Of a DNA stretch of 64,000 nt, positions 16,170 through 25,140 are shown piece after piece. Source of the DNA: Clostridiales bacterium (lineage in GTDB: Bacteria > Bacillota > Clostridia > Christensenellales > Borkfalkiaceae); contig SVHN01000004.1 of assembly GCA_015055805.1 (NCBI GenBank), positions 1-64,000 on the forward strand, in the 5' to 3' direction. Positions within the stretch are counted from its first letter, which is position 1. Each line of letters starts with the position of its first letter. The position numbers were made by a program, and so were the translations under genes. Below the pieces are notes generated by a model. It was not told the DNA's origin and searched no databases. It saw only the letters and a list, made by a program, of their open reading frames with translations.

Positions 16170-16835
16170 ATGAAAGATATCATTAGAATTGCATTAGATG
16201 GTCCGTCGGGCAGTGGTAAAAGTACTATTGCAAAAAGGTTGTCGAGTAAACTTAATATTTTATATCTTGATACTGGGGCAATGTATAGGGCGACTGCAAT
16301 AAAGGCTTTGAGTTTGGGAATTGATACGTTAGATGAAGATGGCGTTAAAACCTTTATTGATGACATTAATCTTGATATTAAATACGTTGACGGCACTCAA
16401 CATACTATTCTTGATGGAGAAGACGTTTCTGAAAAGATACGAGAACCGCACGTATCTATGGCGGCGTCAAATATATCTAGTTTGAAAAGTGTAAGATTAA
16501 AAATGGTTGAAATGCAGCGTAAAATTGCAAACTCGATGTCCTGCGTGTTGGACGGAAGAGATATTGGATCATACGTTCTACCTAATGCGGATTTTAAGTT
16601 TTATATAACCGCAAGTGTAGACGTACGCGCAGACAGACGCTATAAAGAACTTACGTTAAAAGGACACAAGGTTGACTTTGATGCGCTAAAAGCAGAAATT
16701 GAACTTCGCGATTATAATGATAAAACACGCGATTTTTCGCCGTTGGTTAAGGCAGTTGATGCTGTTGAGATTGATACGTCGTTTATGAGCGTTGATCAGG
16801 TTATCGGTAAAGTTATGTCAATAATTGAGAGGTAA
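16170..16835 (+). CDS. cmk: cytidylate kinase
   Basis: 221 residues. It phosphorylates CMP and dCMP with ATP. The P-loop GPSGSGKST lies at residues 10-18, LDTGAMYRA follows, and DGRDIGSYVLPNADFKFYITA contains the CMP-binding Arg-Asp. The full length is that of the short Gram-positive form. In many Firmicutes cmk is followed by plsC and by ispH and rpsA; the same order is seen here, with spacing close enough for one operon. Confidence 0.95.
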   Translation: MKDIIRIALDGPSGSGKSTIAKRLSSKLNILYLDTGAMYRATAIKALSLGIDTLDEDGVKTFIDDINLDIKYVDGTQHTILDGEDVSEKIREPHVSMAASNISSLKSVRLKMVEMQRKIANSMSCVLDGRDIGSYVLPNADFKFYITASVDVRADRRYKELTLKGHKVDFDALKAEIELRDYNDKTRDFSPLVKAVDAVEIDTSFMSVDQVIGKVMSIIER

Positions 16836-16836
16836 T

Positions 16837-17466
16837 ATGAATTTTTTTCATAAGATTCCATTGGCCGTGTTTAGGCTTTTATATCCTGGTAAGTTTTATG
16901 GTAAAGAAAATATTCCGCAAGGTAAAGTAGTTATAATCGCCAACCACTTCCACGCAGTTGATTGTGGATTTATTGCTAGAGTTTATAATAAAGATATATA
17001 TTTTCTTGCTAAAAAAGAGTTGTTTGAAAATAAATTCTTCGGTAAAATAATAAAATCTTTTGGTGCTATACCTGTTGATAGAAAAAATCCTGATATGCAA
17101 AGTATGTTGGCCTGTATGCGCATCTTAAAAGACGAGCATAAACTAGTCGTTTTTCCTGAAGGGACGAGAAATAAGACGGGAACTACTGAACTCCAACCGA
17201 TTATGGGTGGTGCAATGATTTTCGCGGTCAAAGCAAAGAGTCCTATCGTTCCTATCATAATCAATAATAAGCCAAGAATTTTTAGAAAAACTTTCGTTAT
17301 GATCGGCAAGCCTTTTGAACTTGACGAATTTTATGGCAAAAAATTAACAGAAGAAACAATCTCGGAGTTAGAAGTGGTTGTTACTGCAAAAATGAAAGAG
17401 TTGCAGCAAGAATTGTTTGAGACAATTAAAAAAAGAAAAGAGAAGTCTAAGAATAAAACAAAATGA
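16837..17466 (+). CDS. plsC: 1-acyl-sn-glycerol-3-phosphate acyltransferase
   Basis: 209 residues from ATG 16837, just after the cmk stop codon and behind GAGAGG. Catalytic motif I is NHFHAVD (His-x4-Asp), and motif III FPEGTRNKTG binds the glycerol phosphate. It transfers an acyl chain to lysophosphatidic acid at the inner face of the membrane, giving phosphatidic acid. The C-terminus is a lysine-rich tail. Its stop codon overlaps the start of the ispH-rpsA gene by four bases (ATGA). Confidence 0.92.
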   Translation: MNFFHKIPLAVFRLLYPGKFYGKENIPQGKVVIIANHFHAVDCGFIARVYNKDIYFLAKKELFENKFFGKIIKSFGAIPVDRKNPDMQSMLACMRILKDEHKLVVFPEGTRNKTGTTELQPIMGGAMIFAVKAKSPIVPIIINNKPRIFRKTFVMIGKPFELDEFYGKKLTEETISELEVVVTAKMKELQQELFETIKKRKEKSKNKTK

Positions 17467-19637
17467 TTGTATTAAAAGGAAAGCACGGCGGTTTTTGTTT
17501 TGGAGTTAAGCGCGCGGTTAGTGCTGCTGAAAAACTTACAGGAGAAGGCAACTACGTTCTTGGTGAGATAATTCACAATGAAACCGTTATTTCAAGACTA
17601 GAAAAACTAGGGATAAAAACAATATATTCTATTGACGACATAGCATTTAGACGCGGTGATAAGTTGCTGATTAGAACGCATGGCGAACCTAAGTCGACGT
17701 TTATTAAAGCGGCGGAAAAAGGTGTTGAAATTATTGATTTTACCTGTCCTTTCGTTAAAGAAATACAAAACATAGTTGAACGGCACTACAAAGAGGGTTA
17801 CACTATAGCGATTATAGGTAATGCTAATCACCCAGAGATTAAAGGTATTAACGGTTGGTGCAACGGAGAGGCTATAATAACAGAGAGTTCTGAAGTTTTG
17901 TCGAATTTGAAATATGATAAGTTGTGCGTTGTAGTTCAGACAACCTATTCGGAAGAAAAATTTGATAAAATTATTGAAAATTTTAAATTTAGCAAGGCAA
18001 AAACAGTTGATATTTTCAAAACAATTTGCTATACTACAACCAAGCGGCAAAAAGAGGCGGAAATTTTATCAAAAAGGTGTGATGCCGTGCTTGTGCTCGG
18101 CGGAGCAAACAGCAATAACACTGATAAACTTTTTGATATATGTAAAGCTAATTGCGAAAACGTTTATCGTTTAATTGATCCTGCCGACTTTAATTACGAA
18201 AAAATAAAAAGTTATAATAAAGTAGGGATTGTTATGGGTGCATCGACGCCAATAGAACAATTCCAGGAGGTAATCTCAAACATGGAGAAAATCACAGAAG
18301 AAATCATTACCACGGAAACCGTAGCTAGTGAAGTTCAGGAAGAAGTCAAAGAAGTTGTTGAAACTGCAGCAGTTAAAGAACCTGTAGTAGCAAGCGAAAA
18401 GTCCGAAATGGAAAAGGCGTTCAACAATATTAAGCCCAGCAAAGATTTTAGAATCGGTCAAGTTGTTTCCGCGTATATATCTTCTGCTAAAGACGACGGT
18501 TTAACGTTGTCGCTCAAAAATAGCAAAAAAGATTTTGAACTACCCAAGGACGAAATTTTGGGTGAGTACAATAAAGATGCATATCTTGATAAAATTGGTC
18601 AAGAAATGCGCGTAATGGTTATCGCTAAAAATCCGCTTAAATTCTCAGAAAAATCAATGGAGAAGGTTTTGAAAGAAGAGGCTGAAATCGAAGAGATTAA
18701 GGCTGGTAAGATTTTTGAAGCAACCATCACAGCTACCAACAAAGGCGGTTTGACTGGTAAGTATGGTAGTTATCAGGTATTTATTCCTGCATCACAGATT
18801 AAAATGGGTTTTGTTAAAGATCTTGAAAAATACGTTGGTAAAAATTTAAGACTTAAAGCTGAAAAAGTTGAATCAAGAGGTGCTCGTCGTCAAATCGTTG
18901 GTTCGCAGAGAGTTATTCTCGAGGCTGAAAAAGCAGAACGCGATGCAATTAAGGCTCAGAAAGAGGCGGAATTCTTTGGTAGTATTCAAGAAGGTGACGT
19001 TGTTATCGGTACGCCCGTAAGATTTGCAGCTTTTGGTGCTTTCGTTGACGTTAACGGCTTTGATTGTCTTGCTCACATTTCTGATCTTTCTTGGACTGGT
19101 TGCAAAGAGTGTGCAGACGTTTTAGAACTCGGTAAACAGTATGAGTTCAAAATTTTGAAAATCGACGAAGAAGCAAAGAGAGTTTCTATCGGTTATAAAC
19201 AATTGCAAGCTAAACCTTGGGATACCGTACTTGAAAGATATAACGTTGGTGACGTAGTTAAAGGTAACGTTGTTAGATTAGTAAGCTTTGGTGCTTTCGT
19301 AGAAATCGAAAAAGGTATTGACGGACTCGTTCACGTTTCTCAGATTTCTAATCAATGGCTTGAAAATCCTGTAACTGCTCTTCAAGTTGGACAGGAAGTT
19401 GAGGCTAAGATTATTGATATTAATCCTGAAAAAGAAAAGATGACCCTTTCAATAAAAGCTTTGTTACCTGAAGAGCCTAAGTCCGAACAGGAAGATGACA
19501 CTAAGGGTAAAGGCAAGAAGCGTAAAGCTAAAGCTGTTGAAGAAGACGACGTTGCGGAGCTTCGTGAGTGGAAAGACGATAACAGCGGTGACGGTGGTGT
19601 TTCTATTGCTGAAATGCTTGGAAATAGCGAAAACTAA
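17463..19637 (+). CDS. ispH-rpsA: fused IspH (HMBPP reductase) and ribosomal protein S1
   Basis: 724 residues. Residues 1-280 are 4-hydroxy-3-methylbut-2-enyl diphosphate reductase, the last enzyme of the MEP isoprenoid pathway. The three iron-sulfur cysteines are Cys12, Cys95 and Cys189; His38, His73, His123, Glu125 and the GGANSNNT motif are also present. Residues about 300-690 hold S1-type OB-fold repeats; the last two are clear (GTPVRFAAFGAFVDV, GNVVRLVSFGAFVEI), with two more divergent ones before. A charged tail ends the protein. The fusion is known in Clostridia. It links isoprenoid supply and translation in one polypeptide for no proven reason. A terminator follows. Confidence 0.95.
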   Translation: MIVLKGKHGGFCFGVKRAVSAAEKLTGEGNYVLGEIIHNETVISRLEKLGIKTIYSIDDIAFRRGDKLLIRTHGEPKSTFIKAAEKGVEIIDFTCPFVKEIQNIVERHYKEGYTIAIIGNANHPEIKGINGWCNGEAIITESSEVLSNLKYDKLCVVVQTTYSEEKFDKIIENFKFSKAKTVDIFKTICYTTTKRQKEAEILSKRCDAVLVLGGANSNNTDKLFDICKANCENVYRLIDPADFNYEKIKSYNKVGIVMGASTPIEQFQEVISNMEKITEEIITTETVASEVQEEVKEVVETAAVKEPVVASEKSEMEKAFNNIKPSKDFRIGQVVSAYISSAKDDGLTLSLKNSKKDFELPKDEILGEYNKDAYLDKIGQEMRVMVIAKNPLKFSEKSMEKVLKEEAEIEEIKAGKIFEATITATNKGGLTGKYGSYQVFIPASQIKMGFVKDLEKYVGKNLRLKAEKVESRGARRQIVGSQRVILEAEKAERDAIKAQKEAEFFGSIQEGDVVIGTPVRFAAFGAFVDVNGFDCLAHISDLSWTGCKECADVLELGKQYEFKILKIDEEAKRVSIGYKQLQAKPWDTVLERYNVGDVVKGNVVRLVSFGAFVEIEKGIDGLVHVSQISNQWLENPVTALQVGQEVEAKIIDINPEKEKMTLSIKALLPEEPKSEQEDDTKGKGKKRKAKAVEEDDVAELREWKDDNSGDGGVSIAEMLGNSEN

Positions 19638-19655
19638 AATTTAAAAACTAAAATA

Positions 19656-19687
19656 AAAAGTCTTATCAATTGATAAGGCTTTTTTTG
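19656..19687 (+). terminator. intrinsic terminator after ispH-rpsA
   Basis: The perfect palindrome CTTATCAATTGATAAG (19662-19677), extended by AAAAAG and GCTTTTTTT, ends the cmk operon and separates it from the sporulation operon. Confidence 0.85.
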
Positions 19688-19723
19688 TTCTAATTTTTTT
19701 ATCAATATAATATATTAATACAA

Positions 19724-20590
19724 ATGAACTTTAACTTTTTGCCTTCGAATTTTATAAATGGGTTGTGTTGCATAGATTTAGACAAGTTATTTGAGATGCG
19801 TTTAAGGGTTGGGTTTGCGGTAAAAATTAATATTAATTCGTCTTGGTGTTATTTAAGTGAACTAGGGGCGACGTTAGAGCATGGACAAGCAATATTATGT
19901 ACGGCTAATGATATAAATGAAATAATTTTAAATATTACAGAGCATTCTATATATGCTTTTAACGATAATATTAAACAAGGGTTTTTAACTTATAAGGGAA
20001 TAAGAATAGGTATATGTGGAGAATGCGTATCACAAAACAATGAAGTGATTACGATAAAAAATATAACTTCGTTAAATATTAGAGTTCCGCATGAAGTAAT
20101 GGGGTGTTGTAATCCGTTTTTTGAAAAAATCTATGATGGAAAGCATCTGTTTAATACATTAATTATATCTCCGCCATTTTGTGGAAAAACGACGGTTTTA
20201 AAGGATTTGGCTTTAAGATTGAATAGTTTAAATCTTGGTTCGATATTAATAATTGATGAAAGAGCTGAGTTTGAAAGCGTTCAAGGCGTTAACATAGATA
20301 AAATACTTTATTCGGACAAGTTGTATGCATTTGAATATGGAATAAGGTCAATGTCGCCGTTAATTGTTATTACTGATGAATTAGTAACGAAAAATGATTG
20401 GTCGTGCGCTAAAAAAGCGTCTGATTGTGGTGTAAAGATAATGGCAAGTTGTCATGCTGAAAGTATTGATGACGTGATTAGAAAAGATTATTTTATAGAA
20501 AATGTTTTTGAAAGATACGTTGTGTTATTGTCTGGTGAAAAACCAGGTGAGTTAAAAAGTGTTTATAACGGGGTTTTTGAAGAAATATGA
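19724..20590 (+). CDS. spoIIIAA: stage III sporulation protein AA (ATPase)
   Basis: 288 residues. It is the mother-cell ATPase that powers the SpoIIIA-SpoIIQ channel between mother cell and forespore. A conserved EMRLRVG block lies near the N-terminus, a P-loop PFCGKTT at 151-157, and a Walker B-like IIDERAE at 176-182. In the P-loop the usual first glycine is Ser149. No Shine-Dalgarno sequence precedes ATG 19724, although a TATAAT lies at 19706-19711. The operon should depend on sigma-E, but I cannot fix its promoter. It ends in an ATGA overlap with spoIIIAB. Confidence 0.92.
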   Translation: MNFNFLPSNFINGLCCIDLDKLFEMRLRVGFAVKININSSWCYLSELGATLEHGQAILCTANDINEIILNITEHSIYAFNDNIKQGFLTYKGIRIGICGECVSQNNEVITIKNITSLNIRVPHEVMGCCNPFFEKIYDGKHLFNTLIISPPFCGKTTVLKDLALRLNSLNLGSILIIDERAEFESVQGVNIDKILYSDKLYAFEYGIRSMSPLIVITDELVTKNDWSCAKKASDCGVKIMASCHAESIDDVIRKDYFIENVFERYVVLLSGEKPGELKSVYNGVFEEI

Positions 20591-21048
20591 ACGTGTTTTT
20601 TGGCCTTTTATCGTTGGTTAGCTGTACAGTTATAGGGTATATGTTGTCGACTAAATTTTCAAAAAGAAAGAAATTTTATATTAATTTTGCGACGTTTAAT
20701 AAAAAACTTGAAAATGAAATTTCGTTTAGCCAGAAAACTTTGATTGATTTAGTGAATAGCGGAGTTGATGCTGGGGAATTTGAAAAGTGTGTCAAAAACT
20801 ATTTTGAAAATAAAAAATTGGATATTCAACAAAATTTATTGAAAAATGACGAGATTGATTTTATAAAAACGTATCTAGAAACAATCGGTAGTAGTGATAA
20901 AATAACACAAATAAAATATCTTGAAAGCGCGTCGAAAACAATTGAAAATAATTTGAGTGCGGCAATTGAAGATGAGAGAAAATATAAGGCATTATATATA
21001 AAACTTGGCTTTCTGTTTGGGCTTATGGTCTTTGTTGTTTTATTATAA
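20587..21048 (+). CDS. spoIIIAB: stage III sporulation protein AB
   Basis: 153 residues: an N-terminal membrane helix, a central soluble helical region (FNKKLENEISFSQKTLIDL) and a C-terminal hydrophobic stretch (LGFLFGLMVFVVLL). This is the GspF-like topology of SpoIIIAB, which sits in the mother-cell membrane with the SpoIIIA channel. It is identified by this architecture and its place between AA and AC. The start overlaps the spoIIIAA stop by four bases. Confidence 0.88.
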   Translation: MNVFFGLLSLVSCTVIGYMLSTKFSKRKKFYINFATFNKKLENEISFSQKTLIDLVNSGVDAGEFEKCVKNYFENKKLDIQQNLLKNDEIDFIKTYLETIGSSDKITQIKYLESASKTIENNLSAAIEDERKYKALYIKLGFLFGLMVFVVLL

Positions 21049-21062
21049 TTTATGGTGTGATT

Positions 21063-21260
21063 ATGAACGTTGATATAATTTTTAAAATAGCAGCAATAGG
21101 AATATTAATAACGGTGATAACCCAAGTCCTTAAAAAAAGTGATAGAGACGATATCGCTACGTTAGTTGCGCTTGCGGGTTTGGTTATTGTTTTAACACTT
21201 GTTATAAATATGATAAGTGATTTATTTACGAATATTAAAAATATATTTAATCTATATTAA
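21063..21260 (+). CDS. spoIIIAC: stage III sporulation protein AC
   Basis: 65 residues from ATG 21063; a GTG two codons upstream is less likely. Two membrane helices (IIFKIAAIGILITVITQVL and TLVALAGLVIVLTLVINMI) flank a short polar turn KKSDRDDIA, the standard SpoIIIAC form. It is part of the mother-cell SpoIIIA complex. Its stop and the next start overlap by one base. Confidence 0.9.
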   Translation: MNVDIIFKIAAIGILITVITQVLKKSDRDDIATLVALAGLVIVLTLVINMISDLFTNIKNIFNLY

Positions 21261-21640
21261 TGCTTGAGTTTGCCGTACTTGCAATAATATGCGCGATAAT
21301 TATAGTGTATTTGCGTGGTGTGAATAGCGAACTTTCTCTACTGGCAACGATATGCGCGGGCGTTCTAATGTTAACGTATGCCTTAAATTATCTGTCTGAC
21401 ACCATAACGTTGATAAATAAAATTGTTGAATTAACAGGGATTGATAAAAAAGTATACGTCATAATATTTAAAATAACTGCAATTGGCTATATCGTTGAAT
21501 TTAGCGCAGCAACAATAAGGGATTTTGGATTAAATAGCATTGCTGATAAATTAGTTTTTGTTGGTAAATTAATAATATTTTCTCTATCTATGCCGATTAT
21601 TTACGGTGTTCTTAATCTGTTAATCGAGGTTCTTCAATGA
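21260..21640 (+). CDS. spoIIIAD: stage III sporulation protein AD
   Basis: 126 residues with four hydrophobic segments. The sequence around TGIDKKVYVIIFKITAIGYI followed by FSAATIRDFG is typical of SpoIIIAD, an AC-related membrane component of the channel. The gene ends in TGA inside the start of spoIIIAE (ATGA). Confidence 0.9.
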   Translation: MLEFAVLAIICAIIIVYLRGVNSELSLLATICAGVLMLTYALNYLSDTITLINKIVELTGIDKKVYVIIFKITAIGYIVEFSAATIRDFGLNSIADKLVFVGKLIIFSLSMPIIYGVLNLLIEVLQ

Positions 21641-22800
21641 AAAAGAACTTAGCTATTATAATTTTATTTTTATTTGCTATACTAGCAATTCAAATCTTGC
21701 CGAATAACGGTGTGGTTTGGGCGGACGAGCTTAGTGATAGTATTAGAGATCAACTGCAAAGTATAGATTTTTCTGAATTAAACGATTTTTTAGAGGGTAT
21801 CCCCGAAGTATCTAATCAGTATGATTTTTTTTCAATGATTTCTTCAAGTTTAAACGGGGAATACGTAAGTGATTATAATTCAATTTTAGATTACTTTATA
21901 AATTTGTTCTTTAGTGGAATTTGCAAAGTTGTGCCTATCTTTATAAGCATACTAGCTATTTCAATATTTTGTGGCATAATGCAAAATTCTAGAAGCTCGT
22001 TTGCGGAAGAGAGCGTGTCCAACGTTACGTTTTGGGTATGTTTCTTGTCTATAATTTTATTATTATCGACTACTTTAATTGGCTTTTGGGATACGATTAA
22101 AAACGCTATAGAAAACATAGCGAAATTTAGTGAAATTATGTCACCCATAATGCTGTCGTTAATGGTTGCTGCTGGGGGAAACGTTTCGGCTAGCATGTAT
22201 ACGCCAACGGTTGCTTTATTGTCGAGCGGAATTATTAATGTGGTTCTAACGATAGTTCTGCCATTAATAGGTGTAGTAACCATATTTTCTATTATTTCAA
22301 ACTTTTCTTCGGCTGTGAAAATAAACAAATTGATTGAATTTATATATGGTGTTATAAAGTGGATACTTGGTATAACGGTTACAGTTTTCACTTTGTTTTT
22401 ATCGGTAAATGGGATAAGCGGCGCAAGTCACGACGGAGTTACTATGAAACTTGCCAAATATACCATATCAAATTCTATACCGATTGTGGGTGGATTTTTA
22501 AGAGACGGATTTGACGTTGTTGTTGCCGGTAGTGTGTTGATTAAAAATGCAATAGGTATAGGTGGCATTTTTATTTTGTTTTATATTATAATCGCCCCAA
22601 CGCTATCGTTAGCAGCGTTTTCATTAATGATAAAACTCGTTGCTGGACTGATAGAGCCTGTAACTGATCCAAGGTTATCAAGTTTATGTATGAGTATATC
22701 AAAATGTATATCGTATCTTAATGCATGTTTACTGTCGGTGGGATTTATGTTTTTTATAACAATACTTTTAATGACGTTTTCTGTAAACGCGTTTATTTAG
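21637..22800 (+). CDS. spoIIIAE: stage III sporulation protein AE
   Basis: 387 residues. A signal-like N-terminus (residues 1-29, ending before DELSDSI) is followed by a soluble segment and then eight or so hydrophobic helices, the layout of SpoIIIAE, the large polytopic membrane component of the SpoIIIA channel. Conserved stretches such as GISGASHDGVTMKLAKY and the following SNSIPIVGGFLRDG are visible. It is needed for forespore sigma-G activity in B. subtilis. Confidence 0.92.
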   Translation: MKKNLAIIILFLFAILAIQILPNNGVVWADELSDSIRDQLQSIDFSELNDFLEGIPEVSNQYDFFSMISSSLNGEYVSDYNSILDYFINLFFSGICKVVPIFISILAISIFCGIMQNSRSSFAEESVSNVTFWVCFLSIILLLSTTLIGFWDTIKNAIENIAKFSEIMSPIMLSLMVAAGGNVSASMYTPTVALLSSGIINVVLTIVLPLIGVVTIFSIISNFSSAVKINKLIEFIYGVIKWILGITVTVFTLFLSVNGISGASHDGVTMKLAKYTISNSIPIVGGFLRDGFDVVVAGSVLIKNAIGIGGIFILFYIIIAPTLSLAAFSLMIKLVAGLIEPVTDPRLSSLCMSISKCISYLNACLLSVGFMFFITILLMTFSVNAFI

Positions 22801-22802
22801 GC

Positions 22803-23294
22803 ATGAAAGAGTGGATTTTAAGCGTTGCAGCAATAATAATCCTAGTTGAGATTATATCTATAATTTTACCTGATGGGAAAATGAATAAGTATATTCGTGG
22901 GACTTTTTCATTTTTGATAATTTTGGTGATTTTGCAGCCTATTATAAATTTTAATTTTGATAAATATTCGAAATTTTCATTTTCTAACGATAAACAGGAA
23001 AACAATATTGAATATCAAGACGAATATCTAGGGGTTGTTTTTGAAAATAAAGTTAAAATCTTAGAAAATGACGTAGATAAAATATTAACTCAATTTGGGA
23101 TTTTTGATGCTATTGTTAAAATTAAATACGACATAGATGACGTGAAAAATTTAAACATAACAAATGTTGAGATAAATTTAGAAAATGCGGTTATTAATTC
23201 GGACAAAGAGCATATAAATATTATCGAACAAGCAAAAGACGGTGTGGCAAATTATTTATCGGTAGATAAAGGAGTCGTAAATTTTTATGAGTAA
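22803..23294 (+). CDS. spoIIIAF: stage III sporulation protein AF
   Basis: 163 residues from ATG 22803, two bases after the spoIIIAE stop; the longer frame upstream lies inside spoIIIAE and is not used. Two N-terminal membrane helices (WILSVAAIIILVEIISIIL and GTFSFLIILVILQPI) precede a soluble ring-building-motif-like domain of about 110 residues. This is the architecture of SpoIIIAF. It overlaps spoIIIAG by eight bases. Confidence 0.88.
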   Translation: MKEWILSVAAIIILVEIISIILPDGKMNKYIRGTFSFLIILVILQPIINFNFDKYSKFSFSNDKQENNIEYQDEYLGVVFENKVKILENDVDKILTQFGIFDAIVKIKYDIDDVKNLNITNVEINLENAVINSDKEHINIIEQAKDGVANYLSVDKGVVNFYE

Positions 23295-23799
23295 TTCTGA
23301 GACTGAAAAACGTAAATCAATTATTGACAAAATTAAGACGAATAAAAAACTACAATATGTAATCGTTGTAGTTCTAGCATTAGCAGCTTTGTGCATATTT
23401 TTAAGTAGTTTTTATAAAAAAGATGATGCAGTATTAAAAGAATCAAACCTAAATACATATGTAGAAGAGCTTGAAAATCGCCTGTCTAAAACGCTGTCAA
23501 CCGTTGACGGCGCAGGGAAAGTATCGGTTATAATTACGGTTGAATCTGGTATGGAAACCGTGCTTGCTATGGAAACGATAACTAAAGAAACTTCGAGTGG
23601 AACGGAAATTATTGAAACACCGATTTTGGTTAATGGAAAAACAGTCGTTCTAAAAGAACTTTATCCAGAGATTACGGGGGTGGTAATTGTCGCTGAAGGT
23701 GCGGGCAGTATAGCGGTATTATCAAAAATTCAACAAGCAACCGTTTCACTTTTGGATATAGATGTAAATCAGATAGAAATTTTAACAATGAAAAAATAA
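23287..23799 (+). CDS. spoIIIAG: stage III sporulation protein AG
   Basis: 170 residues. One membrane helix (residues about 20-37) is followed by an extracellular domain with the SpoIIIAG pattern LSKTLSTVDGAGKVSVIITVESG and a C-terminal VAEGAGSIAVLSKIQQATVSLL. In B. subtilis SpoIIIAG forms a large ring in the space between the two spore membranes. It lies directly before spoIIIAH. Confidence 0.9.
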   Translation: MSNSETEKRKSIIDKIKTNKKLQYVIVVVLALAALCIFLSSFYKKDDAVLKESNLNTYVEELENRLSKTLSTVDGAGKVSVIITVESGMETVLAMETITKETSSGTEIIETPILVNGKTVVLKELYPEITGVVIVAEGAGSIAVLSKIQQATVSLLDIDVNQIEILTMKK

Positions 23800-23813
23800 A
23801 AAGGAGAAAAGAT

Positions 23814-24296
23814 ATGAGCAAAAAGAGAAAAATTGTAGTATTATCATGCATGATTGCATTGCTTGCAGTCACAGCCGTCTTTAATTTTGTGTTAACGACG
23901 GGAACAGCGTCAACACCTGACGATTCTCAGGTTGTAAGTTCAGCAAATTATTTCACTCAATACAGAAGTGAAAGGCTTACGACAAGAAACGAAGAGTTGT
24001 TACAACTTGACGATATTATTGAAACGGCGGCTACAGATAGCCCAGAGAGAGCAGAGGCACTTTCAATGAAAATTGAAATCACCGAAATGACTGAAAAGGA
24101 GCTTTTGCTTGAAAATCTTATTAAAGCTTATGGCTTTGAAGACGCGGTTGTAGTCATGGGGTTAGAGTCAAATAATATCAACGTAATAACCAAATCTGAA
24201 GAATTAACTACTGATGATGCGATAATTATCTATACAATTATTGCCGAAGAAACAGGAACTTCACCTGAAAATGTAAAAATTATACCTATTTCTTAA
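23814..24296 (+). CDS. spoIIIAH: stage III sporulation protein AH
   Basis: 160 residues with an AAAAGGAGAAAAG ribosome site. One N-terminal membrane helix precedes a soluble domain with NYFTQYRSERLTTRNEELLQL and a YscJ/FliF-like ring fold at the C-terminus. It is the mother-cell partner of forespore SpoIIQ and closes the eight-gene operon. No SpoIIQ gene is in the window. Confidence 0.93.
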   Translation: MSKKRKIVVLSCMIALLAVTAVFNFVLTTGTASTPDDSQVVSSANYFTQYRSERLTTRNEELLQLDDIIETAATDSPERAEALSMKIEITEMTEKELLLENLIKAYGFEDAVVVMGLESNNINVITKSEELTTDDAIIIYTIIAEETGTSPENVKIIPIS

Positions 24297-24363
24297 AAAA
24301 CACTATGCAAATTAAATATTTTATGGTACAATAAATAAAGAAATTTATTTATTAGGTGATACC

Positions 24364-24750
24364 ATGGCTCGTTTTAAGAAAGTACCATTAAGCACTCGTG
24401 AAGGAAAAATTACTTATGGGAACGGAATTGTTGACGGAATAGTTTTGCTTGCTATCAACGAAATTCCCGACGTTGAACTTTACAGCACCGCTCCGCACAA
24501 AAAGATGCGGAGTAGTGCGATAAAAGTAAAAATAGAAAAAGACGGTGTGCACGTTGACATTACCGTAAAAACGCATTATTCACAAAATATTTCGGACGTT
24601 GCGTTTAAGATTCAAGAGGCGGTAAGGCATAACGTAGAAGCAATGACGGAGTATCACGTTGCAAGTGTCAACGTAATAATTAAAGGCGTAACGTTTGAAG
24701 AAAAAACTGTTGTTTCGTCAGTTGAGACGCTAGAAGTAAAGGAAGGCTAA
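24364..24750 (+). CDS. Asp23/Gls24 family protein
   Basis: 128 residues, about the size of B. subtilis YqhY. The family pattern is clear: GKITYGNGIVDGIVLLAINEI at the start and VDITVKTHYSQNISDVAFKIQEAVRHNVE in the middle. These proteins are linked to cell-envelope stress and to acetyl-CoA carboxylase regulation, but the biochemical role is not settled. As in Bacillus it sits immediately before nusB, four bases apart. Confidence 0.9.
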   Translation: MARFKKVPLSTREGKITYGNGIVDGIVLLAINEIPDVELYSTAPHKKMRSSAIKVKIEKDGVHVDITVKTHYSQNISDVAFKIQEAVRHNVEAMTEYHVASVNVIIKGVTFEEKTVVSSVETLEVKEG

Positions 24751-24753
24751 CAA

Positions 24754-25140
24754 ATGAGAAGTCAGGCGAGAGAAACCGTATTTAAGTATCTATTTTCACG
24801 GCTCTTCAATCCGAGTGATGAAGGGCTTTTTACTGTTCTTATAAAGGACTTGAACGATGCCGACAAGTCATTTGCTACAGATCTACTTGGTTACGTTATA
24901 AATAATGAGGAAAAATATCTAACAAATATAAGTAGGCTTGCTACAGGTTATAAGCTTAACCGTATATATAATGCTGATAGGTGCGCTTTAATGCTTGGTA
25001 TGGCGGAACTTGAAAACTGCAAATCAACGCCAGTTGCCGTCGTTATTGACGAAACGGTAAATATCGTTGCAAAATTTTCCACCGAAAACAGCACCGATTT
25101 TGTAAATGGCGTGCTTGCTGAGTATGCAAAGGAGTTATAA
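24754..25140 (+). CDS. nusB: transcription antitermination factor NusB
   Basis: 128 residues with an AAGGAAGG site ahead of ATG 24754. The all-helical NusB pattern is visible: SQARETVFKYLFS, then the C-terminal PVAVVIDETVNIVAKFSTENSTDFVNGVL. It joins NusA, NusE and NusG on boxA RNA to antiterminate rRNA operons. Its stop overlaps the folD start by one base. Confidence 0.93.
   Translation: MRSQARETVFKYLFSRLFNPSDEGLFTVLIKDLNDADKSFATDLLGYVINNEEKYLTNISRLATGYKLNRIYNADRCALMLGMAELENCKSTPVAVVIDETVNIVAKFSTENSTDFVNGVLAEYAKEL

Noticed and set aside
19690-19723. Sigma-E promoter of the spoIIIA operon
   Set aside because: An AATACAAAT lies near the start codon but no matching -35 at the right distance could be fixed; the region also holds a TATAAT, so I do not claim a specific promoter.
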